In this document: piece by piece, positions 29,936-38,471 of the stretch | Numbering within the stretch: position 1 is the first letter of the stretch | Layout: every line of letters begins with the position of its first letter | Source of the DNA: Chryseobacterium indologenes | Lineage (GTDB): Bacteria; Bacteroidota; Bacteroidia; Flavobacteriales; Weeksellaceae | NCBI GenBank assembly: GCA_002439165.1 | Contig: DJTE01000021.1 | Span: 190,881-241,727 of the forward strand | Direction of reading: 5' to 3' | DNA length: 50,847 nt | Program-made: the position numbers and the translations under genes | The notes under the pieces: model-generated | Told to the model about the DNA's origin: nothing | Database searches by the model: none | What the model saw: only the letters and a program-made list of their open reading frames with translations

Positions 29936-32515
29936 ATGTCGAAAAATTTAGTAATCGTAGAGTCTCCGGCAAAAGCAAAAACTATTCAGAAATATTTAGG
30001 AAAGGATTTTGACGTGAAATCCAGTTTCGGACACATCCGTGATCTGCCTAAAAAAGGAATGGGAATAGACCTTGCCACCTTTGATCCGGATTACGAGGTT
30101 TCTGCAGACAAAAAGAAATTGGTAACCGAACTGAAAGCAGCAGTAAAGAAAGCCGAAATGGTATGGCTGGCTTCCGATGAAGACCGCGAAGGAGAAGCTA
30201 TTGCATGGCATCTGGCAGATGAACTGAAGCTAAAGCCTGAAAACAGAAAAAGAATTGTTTTCCACGAGATTACTAAAAATGCCATTCTAAAAGCAATTGA
30301 AAATCCGAGAGATATTGATCAGAATCTTGTTAATGCCCAACAGGCTAGAAGAGTACTGGACAGAATCGTAGGTTTTGAAATGTCTCCTGTACTCTGGAAA
30401 AAAGTAAAACCGGGATTATCTGCCGGAAGAGTACAGTCTGTTGCCGTAAGATTAATCGTTGAAAGAGAAAAAGAGATCCGTGAGTTTGTTCCGAAAGCGA
30501 GTTTCAAACTGGATGGCATCTTCCTAAATAAAACAGAGCAGGAAATTGCTGCCAGACTAAAAAAAGATTTCGAAAAGGAAGAAGAAGCTGAAAAATTTTT
30601 GGAACAGGCAAGAACAGCAGAATTCAAAGTTCTGAATGTTGAAACAAGACCCGGAACCCGTTCTGCGTCTGCACCATTTACCACATCTACCCTGCAGCAG
30701 GAAGCTTCCTCCAGATTAGGATATAATGTGACCAATACCATGCGTCTGGCACAAAGGCTGTATGAGGAAGGGTATATTACCTATATGAGAACAGACTCTG
30801 TGAATCTTTCCCAGGAAGCTATTGAAGGAGCTAAAAAACAGATCACGTCAGAATACGGAGCAGAATATTCTTCACCGAGAAACTATACCACTAAATCGGC
30901 ATCGGCGCAGGAAGCTCACGAAGCGATCCGTCCTACGGATTTCGGGGTGAAAAGTATTGGTGATGCCCAGCTGAATAAATTATACCAGTTAATTTACAGA
31001 AGAACACTGGCTTCCCAGATGGCGAATGCCAAAATTGAGAAGACGGTTATTGAAATAGGAAATGCTTCACTTTCGCAAAGCTTTGAAGCACAGGGAGAAG
31101 TGATTATTTTTGACGGATTCCTGAAAGCTTACGGAATCGTGAAAACAGAAGATGATGATGAGGAAAACAACGAAAAACTACTTCCAAAAGTAAAAGTAGG
31201 TGAGGTTTTAAACTATAAAACAATCACGGCATCTGAGAAATTTACCAAGCCAAGCGCACGATATACGGAAGCAGGGCTGGTAAGAAAACTTGAAGAGCTG
31301 GGAATTGGCCGTCCTTCTACTTATGCGCCGACTATTCAGACCATTCAGAATAGAGAATATGTGGATAAGCGTGAGATTGAGCCGCAGATCCGGGAGGTCA
31401 TCAGAATGACTTTAACGCAGGATAAGATCAAAAAAGCAGTTCTTGAAGAAAAATTCGGGGGAGATAAAAATAAATTTGTTCCGACAGATATAGGGGAGGT
31501 GGTTAATGATTTCCTTACCGATAATTTTAAAGAAATCCTGGATTACGGATTCACGGCAAGAGTGGAAGAGGGATTCGATGAGATTGCCAATGGAGATCAG
31601 AAATGGAAGGAAATGATGACGGATTTCTATTCAAAATTCCATCCGAGAATTGAAGATGTAGAAGAAAATGCAGACCGTGCCACAGGAGACAGGCTGTTAG
31701 GGGTAGATCCGAAAACAGGTAAAAATGTTCATGCAAGGATCGGCAGATTTGGAGCCATGATTCAGATCGGGGAAACCGATGATGAAGAAAAACCGGTATT
31801 TGCATCCCTGATGGCAGGACAGAATATAGCCACGATCACTTTTGAAGAAGCTTTGGAACTGTTCAAACTTCCTTTTGATCTGAATGAATTTGAAGGACAG
31901 TCGGTTTCTGTGGGAGTCGGAAGATTCGGACCTTATGTAAAATGGGGCGAAACGTTCATCAGCATTCCGAAGGGGGAAGATCCGTTATCCGTTGATCAGG
32001 CGAGAGCTGAAGAGATCATTCATGAAAAGAAAAAAGCAGACGCACCGATTGCGACTTATAAAGGGGAACCGGTAACGAAAGGTTCAGGAAGATTCGGCCC
32101 GTTCATCAAATACAGGGATATTTTTGTGAACGTTCCTAAAAAGTATAATTTTGACAATCTTTCCCAGAGCGACATCAATGAATTGATCGATGCCAAGCTG
32201 GAAAAAGAAGCCAACAGATATATCCAGCAGTGGGAAAAAGAAAAAATTTCCATTGAAAACGGAAGATGGGGCCCGTTCGTGAAGTTCGGAAAAGCCATGT
32301 TCAAAATTCCGAAGAAAAAAGACGATACCAAGTACGAGGCTGAAGAACTGAAAAAAGTTTCTCTGGATGAAGTGAAAAAATGGATCACCGATCAGGATAA
32401 AAACGCTTTTGTAGAAAAGAAGAAGCCGGCAGCGAAAAAAACAGCAACAGCTAAAAAGACGACCGCAGCCAAGAAAACCACAGCTGTGAAAAAGCCGGCT
32501 GCTAAGAAGAAATAA
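29936..32515 (+). CDS. topA: DNA topoisomerase I, type IA
   Basis: The 859-residue enzyme relaxes negatively supercoiled DNA. The toprim domain starts with NLVIVESPAKAKTIQKYLG (residues 4-22) and contains the acidic cluster ASDEDREGEAIAWH. The active tyrosine is Y283 in YITYMRTDS, with the conserved arginine R285. After the core there are no zinc fingers; instead four GRFGP/GRWGP-type C-terminal repeats are seen (from about 600: GRFGAMIQ, GRFGPYVK, GRFGPFIK, GRWGPFVK). The protein ends in a Lys-Ala-Thr rich tail of about 30 residues resembling histone H1, probably a DNA-binding extension. Gene and product are of expected length for Bacteroidetes. Confidence 0.96.
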   Translation: MSKNLVIVESPAKAKTIQKYLGKDFDVKSSFGHIRDLPKKGMGIDLATFDPDYEVSADKKKLVTELKAAVKKAEMVWLASDEDREGEAIAWHLADELKLKPENRKRIVFHEITKNAILKAIENPRDIDQNLVNAQQARRVLDRIVGFEMSPVLWKKVKPGLSAGRVQSVAVRLIVEREKEIREFVPKASFKLDGIFLNKTEQEIAARLKKDFEKEEEAEKFLEQARTAEFKVLNVETRPGTRSASAPFTTSTLQQEASSRLGYNVTNTMRLAQRLYEEGYITYMRTDSVNLSQEAIEGAKKQITSEYGAEYSSPRNYTTKSASAQEAHEAIRPTDFGVKSIGDAQLNKLYQLIYRRTLASQMANAKIEKTVIEIGNASLSQSFEAQGEVIIFDGFLKAYGIVKTEDDDEENNEKLLPKVKVGEVLNYKTITASEKFTKPSARYTEAGLVRKLEELGIGRPSTYAPTIQTIQNREYVDKREIEPQIREVIRMTLTQDKIKKAVLEEKFGGDKNKFVPTDIGEVVNDFLTDNFKEILDYGFTARVEEGFDEIANGDQKWKEMMTDFYSKFHPRIEDVEENADRATGDRLLGVDPKTGKNVHARIGRFGAMIQIGETDDEEKPVFASLMAGQNIATITFEEALELFKLPFDLNEFEGQSVSVGVGRFGPYVKWGETFISIPKGEDPLSVDQARAEEIIHEKKKADAPIATYKGEPVTKGSGRFGPFIKYRDIFVNVPKKYNFDNLSQSDINELIDAKLEKEANRYIQQWEKEKISIENGRWGPFVKFGKAMFKIPKKKDDTKYEAEELKKVSLDEVKKWITDQDKNAFVEKKKPAAKKTATAKKTTAAKKTTAVKKPAAKKK

Positions 32516-32523
32516 TTTTTTTT

Positions 32524-32555
32524 AAAAAAACTGCTCAATTAATGGGCAGTTTTTT
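32524..32555 (+). terminator. Terminator after topA
   Basis: AAACTGCTC pairs with GGGCAGTTT (one T-G pair) around AATTAAT and is followed by T. It starts within 15 bases of the topA stop. Confidence 0.85.
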
Positions 32556-32768
32556 AGTTTTATATAAAAATAAATACTTATTTCAGAGTGTCATTGGGTT
32601 CCTGTCATCTATACATAGAGAATTTTTATTTCTCTGCATTTTTCTAAATTCTTTTCAATTAATTGTTCGATTTCATGAATTCTTGTTGAATCTATTTTCT
32701 AACATTTTTGAGAAAACAATAATGCCCATATAGAAATACTAATATTGTAGTGAATTTAGAAATCATGG

Positions 32769-33323
32769 TTATAGTCTTGTTAGAATAATATTTTTAGGAA
32801 GTGGCTCTGGAAAAGGATTAGAATTATAATAAGGACAATCAGAAGTGATAATGTCTGTCCAGTCGGAAAATGTAAATAGCATTTGAGTTTTTGTTGGATT
32901 TGTGAAATTTATTAATATAATCCCCATCATACTACAGATGTCAGGGTCAATATATCCTAAAGAATATTTATCATCCACTTTCTTGAATTTTCCACCAGTT
33001 ATTTTTGCATCATCATCGGAAATAGCCATATTATCAAATAATACCAGCCCGTTAGAATCTAAAACTTTAAATTTCCCAATAAGAAAATCTTTATAATATT
33101 TTAATATATTATCATATTGATTTGTTATTTTTTTAAATGTTATGTAAATAGTTTTGTTATTCCATGTTCCTTTCCATGTCCCCACATAATACTGCAGTTC
33201 ATTATTGGTGTCTTTTAAATATGAATTTTCAGGTATCTCCGTAAAGGTTCTCAAAGGATATGTTTGAGCTTTACAGGAAATCGTCAAAATAAATAGTACT
33301 ATTGATAAAAATATAGTTTTCAT
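32769..33323 (-). CDS. DUF6705-like small lipoprotein
   Basis: The 184-residue protein has a lipoprotein signal with the lipobox ISC (cysteine 17, then KAQTYPLRTF) and a beta-rich body with YYVGTWKGTWNNKTIYITFKK, a lipocalin-like strand pattern I associate with the Chryseobacterium DUF6705 family. A conserved C-terminal IILTRL ends the chain. It lies 19 bases downstream of the JAMM-like lipoprotein and in the same direction, so the two form a short operon. The base composition here is clearly more A+T rich than the flanking topA and arginase-like genes. An immunity-type or accessory role is conceivable but unproven. Confidence 0.65.
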   Translation of the reverse strand: MKTIFLSIVLFILTISCKAQTYPLRTFTEIPENSYLKDTNNELQYYVGTWKGTWNNKTIYITFKKITNQYDNILKYYKDFLIGKFKVLDSNGLVLFDNMAISDDDAKITGGKFKKVDDKYSLGYIDPDICSMMGIILINFTNPTKTQMLFTFSDWTDIITSDCPYYNSNPFPEPLPKNIILTRL

Positions 33324-33342
33324 GAATTAAATATTTTAAATT

Positions 33343-34872
33343 TTAAGGACAAGGTGTTTTTGTACCATCTGTATTCAGTTTAGAAGCTTTACCTGTTATT
33401 TTTTCTACGTGGTAAACCTCTAATCCGGCTATGTTTACACTTTCTACTATAAACTTAGCAAATGTTTTTTCTATATTTTCTTGGGTTAATTCTTCATTTT
33501 CAGCTAATTGTTTATATTTTTTTAAATACCATTCTTTCCAATTATTAACTTGGTTAGGACCAATACTATAATCACCAGTACCACTGTACTGGAGCATATA
33601 ATTTCCTTGCGACGTTATTACCATACAGTAAGCATCGCCAATACTTCCGTGTTCATCTGCATTTCTCACACAACTCGTTAAAAATGTGATAACATCAGCA
33701 GGAGAGAATATTTTAATAGGGGTTCCTCCATTACTTTTATTATTATGGGAATGCATATATCCAAAATATTGATTTCCATCCGGTAACCTTACATTATGTG
33801 TGCCAAGCGAGTTTTCCATTGGTTGATATTGTGTGCCTGTTACTGTTGTATTCACTGGATAGGCTGAAGCAAATCCCATTTCATGATCATAAGCAAAAAC
33901 TTCTGGTTTATCAATAGCTGCTAATTTTTCTTTAAACTTGATATCATCAAATTTGGCTTTTATTTTCTTACAAGGAGTTCTATTATCAGAAAGGTTTGGC
34001 TGTGTAGGGTTTCCTATTGGGCAGCCGTTTTCATTCGTCAGTCCAGGTTTTGGGGTTAATGGAGGATGAACTTCACAAGGAGGATTATTATTTACCCCTC
34101 CTCCGGAACTTCCGCTTCCCCCGCCGCCGCCACTTCCTGTACCGGGACTTGATGTTCCGGGATCGTCGGGGCTTCCTGTACAAACATAAGCAACAAGGCT
34201 GTAATGTTTGGGGCCTGCAAAGCCTTCTTTTTGCCATTTACAACCACTCCATGAGTCAACATTTCCTGCATGATGCTCACCGGTCCCACAAGGAATATAA
34301 ACATCTACCGTTTCATATCCACAGGATTCTTTTCCTAAAGGGTTTCCGAAACTTCCTTTTGCCAGTTCTACAATTTCGGATTTCCCCTGCATTGAAATGG
34401 TGTTTCCTTCCCGGATATTTTGTTTCTCCTGTTCTGTAAAATGATAGGAGACTAAAAACTCTCTGTAACTTCCATCAGGCAGAAGAGACAAAAGAAGGTT
34501 TTCTACCGGAGCGTCCGCATCGGTATTTTCCCTAATAATATTAAAGGTATAAGTATGGTAATTGGGACCATTTTCTATGTAGATCACATGATCAGTATCA
34601 ATAGAAACCTCATTTCCATGTTGAAGGGATTTTCCTGAATAATCTTTTTGTACTTTTCTGATCTCAGATTCTGCTTTTTCAAGTTCGGGAAGAAGTTTAT
34701 TTCTGTGCTTACTTTCGGATAGGGAAATCGTTTTGGAAGTAAGCTGGAATTTATTATTGTCACCATAGGAATCATTACGGTCAGGTAAATAATCATTCCT
34801 ACAGGAGTATATTGTCAGAAGAATAACCATCAGAATAGATAGTCTGAAAATATTTTTTTTTCTCATAAGCAT
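33343..34872 (-). CDS. Lipoprotein with a JAMM/JAB-like metallopeptidase signature
   Basis: The 509-residue product begins with a lipoprotein signal (lipobox IYSC, cysteine near 24). Residues ~40-240 form a region that includes a cysteine-containing module (ESCGYETVDVYIPCGTGEHHAG). A Gly/Ser-rich linker follows (about 240-262). The C-terminal domain holds E331 in HEMGFA, then H374-S-H376, and S390-PA-D393. Glutamate, HxH and SxxD in this order are the JAMM zinc-protease pattern, with a 13-residue gap where 10 is usual. Following strands (YCMVITSQGNYMLQYSG) also fit the fold. It would act outside the cytoplasm, tethered to a membrane. The ATG six bases further (34866) is an alternative start. 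Confidence 0.6.
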   Translation of the reverse strand: MLMRKKNIFRLSILMVILLTIYSCRNDYLPDRNDSYGDNNKFQLTSKTISLSESKHRNKLLPELEKAESEIRKVQKDYSGKSLQHGNEVSIDTDHVIYIENGPNYHTYTFNIIRENTDADAPVENLLLSLLPDGSYREFLVSYHFTEQEKQNIREGNTISMQGKSEIVELAKGSFGNPLGKESCGYETVDVYIPCGTGEHHAGNVDSWSGCKWQKEGFAGPKHYSLVAYVCTGSPDDPGTSSPGTGSGGGGGSGSSGGGVNNNPPCEVHPPLTPKPGLTNENGCPIGNPTQPNLSDNRTPCKKIKAKFDDIKFKEKLAAIDKPEVFAYDHEMGFASAYPVNTTVTGTQYQPMENSLGTHNVRLPDGNQYFGYMHSHNNKSNGGTPIKIFSPADVITFLTSCVRNADEHGSIGDAYCMVITSQGNYMLQYSGTGDYSIGPNQVNNWKEWYLKKYKQLAENEELTQENIEKTFAKFIVESVNIAGLEVYHVEKITGKASKLNTDGTKTPCP

Positions 34873-34927
34873 TTGTGGTTTAGTGTTTAAATATAATAAA
34901 TATCCTGATTAGGTGATTTTTGTTTTA

Positions 34928-34935
34928 CAAATCTA
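34928..34935 (-). promoter_or_regulatory. Bacteroidetes -7 box for the JAMM-like lipoprotein gene
   Basis: On the minus strand TAGATTTG matches TAnnTTTG, about 56 bases before the ATG. A TTG (34953-34951) lies 15 bases further upstream, somewhat closer than the usual spacing. It lies 23 bases from the inverted repeat in front of the divergent regulator gene. Confidence 0.45.
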
Positions 34936-34957
34936 TCAGATATTTATTTTCAATATC

Positions 34958-34992
34958 ATTAATATTTTAATCAAAAATATTAAAATATTAAT
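34958..34992. promoter_or_regulatory. Perfect 13-bp inverted repeat, candidate operator of the XRE regulator
   Basis: ATTAATATTTTAA (34958-34970) and TTAAAATATTAAT (34980-34992) are exact reverse complements separated by nine bases. The element ends three bases before the regulator start codon and sits in the divergent promoter region shared with the JAMM-like lipoprotein. A dimeric HTH regulator binding here could silence its own gene and act on the neighbour. The A+T-only composition means chance cannot be excluded. Confidence 0.55.
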
Positions 34993-34995
34993 AAA

Positions 34996-35373
34996 ATGAG
35001 TTTAGGTACTAAAGTAAGGCAATACCGTGAAGCGAAAAAATGGTCTCAGGATGATCTCGCACTACGTTTAGATGTTACACAAAGCACGATTTCTAATATA
35101 GAATCAGATAAAAGTATTCCTAATTCTTTACTCTTAAACAAAATTGCAAGAGAACTTGATGTAGATATTAATGATTTGTTTAATGGTACTTCTAATAATA
35201 TCATGTCAAATAATGAATTTAGTGATCATGCTGTTGCAGCAGTGAATCAATATAATCCGGTTTTTAATATGCATTCGCCTGAAATCATAGAAAGTATACT
35301 TAAAAATCAGGAGCAGATTTCAAAACTTATAGAATCTCAAAATAAACTTATTGAAAACTTATTGAAAAAGTAA
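34996..35373 (+). CDS. XRE family helix-turn-helix transcriptional regulator
   Basis: Residues 6-62 form a Cro/CI-type HTH: VRQYREAKKWSQDDLALRL, then VTQSTISNIESDKSIPN for the recognition helix, then LLLNKIARELDVDINDLF. The C-terminal part (about 95-125) is an amphipathic glutamine/lysine-rich helix suited to dimerisation. Its start lies three bases after a perfect inverted repeat, which suggests autoregulation. The gene is divergent from the JAMM-like lipoprotein and terminates at a strong hairpin 17 bases after the stop. Low G+C matches the neighbouring insert rather than the arginase-like gene downstream. Confidence 0.85.
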   Translation: MSLGTKVRQYREAKKWSQDDLALRLDVTQSTISNIESDKSIPNSLLLNKIARELDVDINDLFNGTSNNIMSNNEFSDHAVAAVNQYNPVFNMHSPEIIESILKNQEQISKLIESQNKLIENLLKK

Positions 35374-35389
35374 TATTAATAATGATACG

Positions 35390-35422
35390 AAGCCGTTAAC
35401 AGCAGTGTTGACGGCTTTTTTT
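35390..35422 (+). terminator. Terminator after the XRE regulator
   Basis: AAGCCGTTAAC (35390-35400) pairs over 11 bases with GTTGACGGCTT (35407-35417, one G-T pair) around AGCAGT, followed by T. Confidence 0.85.
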
Positions 35423-35466
35423 GTCAATAAACCAAGACTTCATACAGACTTGCAGCGGTTTTTTTG

Positions 35467-35474
35467 TATGTTTG
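35467..35474 (+). promoter_or_regulatory. Bacteroidetes -7 box for the arginase-like gene
   Basis: TATGTTTG matches TAnnTTTG and is followed by CC. It lies 45 bases before the ATG at 35519. A longer reading frame would start at 35405 and run through this box, so it is rejected. Confidence 0.5.
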
Positions 35475-35518
35475 CCGTATCAACAAAGTATCACTTTTCA
35501 CAATTTTTGGATTACAAT

Positions 35519-36586
35519 ATGGATTTTGAAGATTTTATCATTTCACCAAGAAATTTCAAAACAGAAAGCTGGCAGATTGGCAGCAGGATCACAAAAAATA
35601 TAAAAGAAGACAGCATTGTTCTTCTCTTTGTATCTGATTACAGAGGGGTGGATGGTGATGCCGAGGTACAGGATTTTACAGCGATAAGAAAAGAGTTTTA
35701 TAAGCTTTCGCAACTTGATTTTGAAATTCCGGTGGTAGATCTTGGAGATCTGGTATCTGGAAAGTCGGTTCAGGATACCCATTACATTCTGCAGGAAGTT
35801 CTTTCTGCCTGCCATTATAAAAGAGCGCTTCCGGTGATCATCGGAGGTTCCAACGATTTTGCCTTTTCACTGTTTTCAACGCTGAATTTTCATCAGAAAA
35901 ATATCAGTTATACCCAGATCAGCAATATTATCTCTCTTCAGCAGGGAGAAAAAATCAATGAATATACATTCTTAGGAAAGATTTTAGGTTCCAAAAATTT
36001 TTCTATTAAGAATTATCACCATTTAGGGTATCAGAAGCATCTTAATGAAGCGGATTCTGTGAAACTGATCAAAGAAGTCCAGTTTGATATTATCCGTCTG
36101 GCAGAAATGATGAATTCCACAGAGAAAACAGAGCCTTTCTTCAGAAAAGCCGATCTGGTAACCGTAAACTGTGATGCCATTGAAAGCTTTGGTGAGCCTT
36201 TCTCTGTAAACCCACAGGTAAACGGGCTGAACCGGAGAGAAATCTGTGCCTATATGAAAGAAATAGGACTGAGCAGCAACCTGAAATCCGTAGGAATTTT
36301 TAATTATAATATCTATACCGAAAACCAGCTGAACCATCAGCTATTGGCACAGATGATCTGGTATCTTATCGAAGGAATCAATATCCAGAGATCACATCCG
36401 AAGGAAAGGCATTACGAACTGTTTTATGTCCTGATTGGAGAAGATCAGTACGCATTTAAGCGGGATACATTCAGTAATTTGTGGTATTTCGGCGACGATG
36501 AGAATATAGAAAACTGTATTCCCTGTTCAAAAAGAGATTTTGAAGAAGCAAAAAGAGGAATGCTTAATCCCAGGCTGACCTTTTAA
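35519..36586 (+). CDS. Arginase/formimidoylglutamase-fold protein without metal ligands
   Basis: The 355-residue protein has the ureohydrolase layout, but the manganese ligands are absent. The GGDH motif reads GGSND (109-113), the DAHxD site region (about 129-140, TQISNIISLQQ) holds no aspartate or histidine, and the usual DxD reads N-C-D (near 216). The enzyme should therefore not hydrolyse guanidino substrates by the usual mechanism. It may be a structural or regulatory member of the family. I chose the ATG at 35519 (MDFEDFIIS) because the -7 box lies just upstream. The gene is about 15 bases from the SGNH hydrolase gene and may be co-transcribed with it. Confidence 0.75.
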   Translation: MDFEDFIISPRNFKTESWQIGSRITKNIKEDSIVLLFVSDYRGVDGDAEVQDFTAIRKEFYKLSQLDFEIPVVDLGDLVSGKSVQDTHYILQEVLSACHYKRALPVIIGGSNDFAFSLFSTLNFHQKNISYTQISNIISLQQGEKINEYTFLGKILGSKNFSIKNYHHLGYQKHLNEADSVKLIKEVQFDIIRLAEMMNSTEKTEPFFRKADLVTVNCDAIESFGEPFSVNPQVNGLNRREICAYMKEIGLSSNLKSVGIFNYNIYTENQLNHQLLAQMIWYLIEGINIQRSHPKERHYELFYVLIGEDQYAFKRDTFSNLWYFGDDENIENCIPCSKRDFEEAKRGMLNPRLTF

Positions 36587-36601
36587 TATCCATACACACA
36601 G

Positions 36602-37378
36602 ATGAAAAAAAAGATTTTAATTATTGCCATATTGCTCATCGGGCTCTTCTGTACAGCTTATTTCTGGAATAAATATTCCTATGCTGATCAGGAAAAATAT
36701 TTTACTTCCGACACAAAATCTGAGGATGGGCTTCAGATAGGAATTATCGGAGACAGCTGGGTTGTCCGGCAGAATCTGGATTCTCTTCTTGAAACCAAAC
36801 TTATGGAACAGGGAATCCATGCCGAAGTGTATGCATCCGGAAATCCGGGGGCAAAGACTAAGCGTATTTACGAAAACCTCTTCAAAAACAGGAAAGAAGA
36901 GTTCTCTTCCAAAGAAGTTATTGAGAAAAAGCCGGATTACTGTATCATTATTGCCGGTGTAAATGATGCTGCCACTCACGTCGGTCCGGATTTTTATACC
37001 CACCACATGGTGATGATGATCAGTACACTGCTGCATTATGGTATTAAACCGGTTGTGATTCCCCTTCCTGAATTTGGTCTTAAAGAAGATTCTGAAAGAA
37101 AAAATATCCTGAGCAGCCTGAGCAATAAAGGAGCTGAACTTGTTCTGAATAACGGTAAGGAATTTGAGATCAAAGATTACCGGAACGCGCTTCTGAAAGC
37201 ACTAAAACAAAACGGCCTGGAAAACAGGATTGTTCTCCTGAATTTCGATGAAGTAAGTTCTGATTTTAATAAAGACAGAGGATTGTATGCGGACCCGCTT
37301 CACATGAATGAACAGGGATATCAGAAGTTCAGCGATTTTCTTGCTGAAAGTATAGTCAACCTACAAAACAACCGATGA
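36602..37378 (+). CDS. Membrane-anchored SGNH/GDSL family hydrolase
   Basis: An N-terminal helix (about residues 4-22) anchors a periplasmic SGNH domain. Block I is GIIGDSW, with nucleophile S52. Block III is AGVND with N121. Block V has D231-PL-H234. All catalytic residues are thus present. Enzymes of this type add or remove O-acetyl or other acyl groups on polysaccharides. It directly precedes a GT2 gene, with which it overlaps by 4 bases (ATGA), so it probably modifies the exopolysaccharide made by this module. Confidence 0.82.
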   Translation: MKKKILIIAILLIGLFCTAYFWNKYSYADQEKYFTSDTKSEDGLQIGIIGDSWVVRQNLDSLLETKLMEQGIHAEVYASGNPGAKTKRIYENLFKNRKEEFSSKEVIEKKPDYCIIIAGVNDAATHVGPDFYTHHMVMMISTLLHYGIKPVVIPLPEFGLKEDSERKNILSSLSNKGAELVLNNGKEFEIKDYRNALLKALKQNGLENRIVLLNFDEVSSDFNKDRGLYADPLHMNEQGYQKFSDFLAESIVNLQNNR

Positions 37379-38361
37379 AAGTTACCGTTATTGTTCCCAT
37401 ATACAACGTTGAAAATTATCTGGCAAAATGTCTGGATTCCTTAGTGAACCAGAGTCTTCAGGATATAGAGATCCTTGCCGTGAATGACGGCAGTACTGAT
37501 GGTTCAGAAAAGATTATTCAGGATTATGCTGAAAGGTTTCCAGTAAAGATAAAAGCATTTACCAAAGAGAACGGAGGCCTCAGTGATGCCCGGAATTTCG
37601 GAATAGAAAGAGCTTCAGGTGAATATCTAGGTTTTGTAGACAGTGATGATTATGTGAAGGAAACCATGTTTGAAGAAATGGTGCAGCTGGCGGAAAAACA
37701 TGATGCCAAAATGGTGATCTGCAATATTCAGAAAGTGGATCAGAACGGAAAAATCACCCAGAAGCTGACGCAGCTCCCCAATATGCCTGAAAAAATTATG
37801 CTGGAAGATCATTTTCCGGTATTTTCGGATCTCAGCTACTTTGCCTGTAACAAGCTCTTTAAAAAAGAACTTTTTCAGCAGAAAAGATTCAAAAAAGGAG
37901 TCCATTTTGAAGATATTCAGCTTATCCCGCAGCTGTTGCTGGAATGCAGTGTCATTGCACAGACCCAGAATTTCCATTACCAGTATCTGGAGCGTACCGA
38001 TTCAATCACCAAAACCCATACGGAAAAAGGAATTGATATTCTGAAAGCAGTAAAAGATGTAGAAAGCGTTTTTGAAAAATCAGGGTATTCCCATAAAAGA
38101 AAAGAACTGAAGAATTTTCAGATTTTTGAGGGAGTCTATTCTTTTCTGGCCTACCTCGCTTACGTGAAAGATGAAGCGGTTTTTTATAAAATGGCTGATG
38201 ATCTGACAGTTTTCATGAAGGAAAGGGAAATAAAAATTCAAGATATATTGAGGTATAGTCGTTTTGGTAAGAATTATCTTTTATCTTTGCCACTGAAAAA
38301 AAAGATTTTTTATCTGTTGTTTTTTGCAGGACAGAAGAAATTGATAAGAAAATTGATCTAA
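37375..38361 (+). CDS. Glycosyltransferase family 2
   Basis: The 328-residue enzyme has the GT2 signatures VIVPIYNVENYLAKCLDSL (residues 5-23), VNDGSTDGSEKII, NGGLSDARNFGI and the metal-binding FVDSDDYV near 82-89. It is cytoplasmic and should transfer a sugar from a nucleotide donor to a lipid-linked acceptor. It overlaps the SGNH hydrolase gene by 4 bases and is the only full GT2 in the polysaccharide module. A C-terminal tail (about 285-328) is rich in lysine and hydrophobics and may touch the membrane. Confidence 0.88.
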   Translation: MKVTVIVPIYNVENYLAKCLDSLVNQSLQDIEILAVNDGSTDGSEKIIQDYAERFPVKIKAFTKENGGLSDARNFGIERASGEYLGFVDSDDYVKETMFEEMVQLAEKHDAKMVICNIQKVDQNGKITQKLTQLPNMPEKIMLEDHFPVFSDLSYFACNKLFKKELFQQKRFKKGVHFEDIQLIPQLLLECSVIAQTQNFHYQYLERTDSITKTHTEKGIDILKAVKDVESVFEKSGYSHKRKELKNFQIFEGVYSFLAYLAYVKDEAVFYKMADDLTVFMKEREIKIQDILRYSRFGKNYLLSLPLKKKIFYLLFFAGQKKLIRKLI

Positions 38362-38471
38362 ACACAAATGCAGGTACAATTGTTTCGGGCAGTAAAACTT
38401 TAACGAACGGATTTTGTAATCTCTTGTCATTGTTTTCATTAGAGGCGATATGTGCTTTGAAAAGGAAAAAA

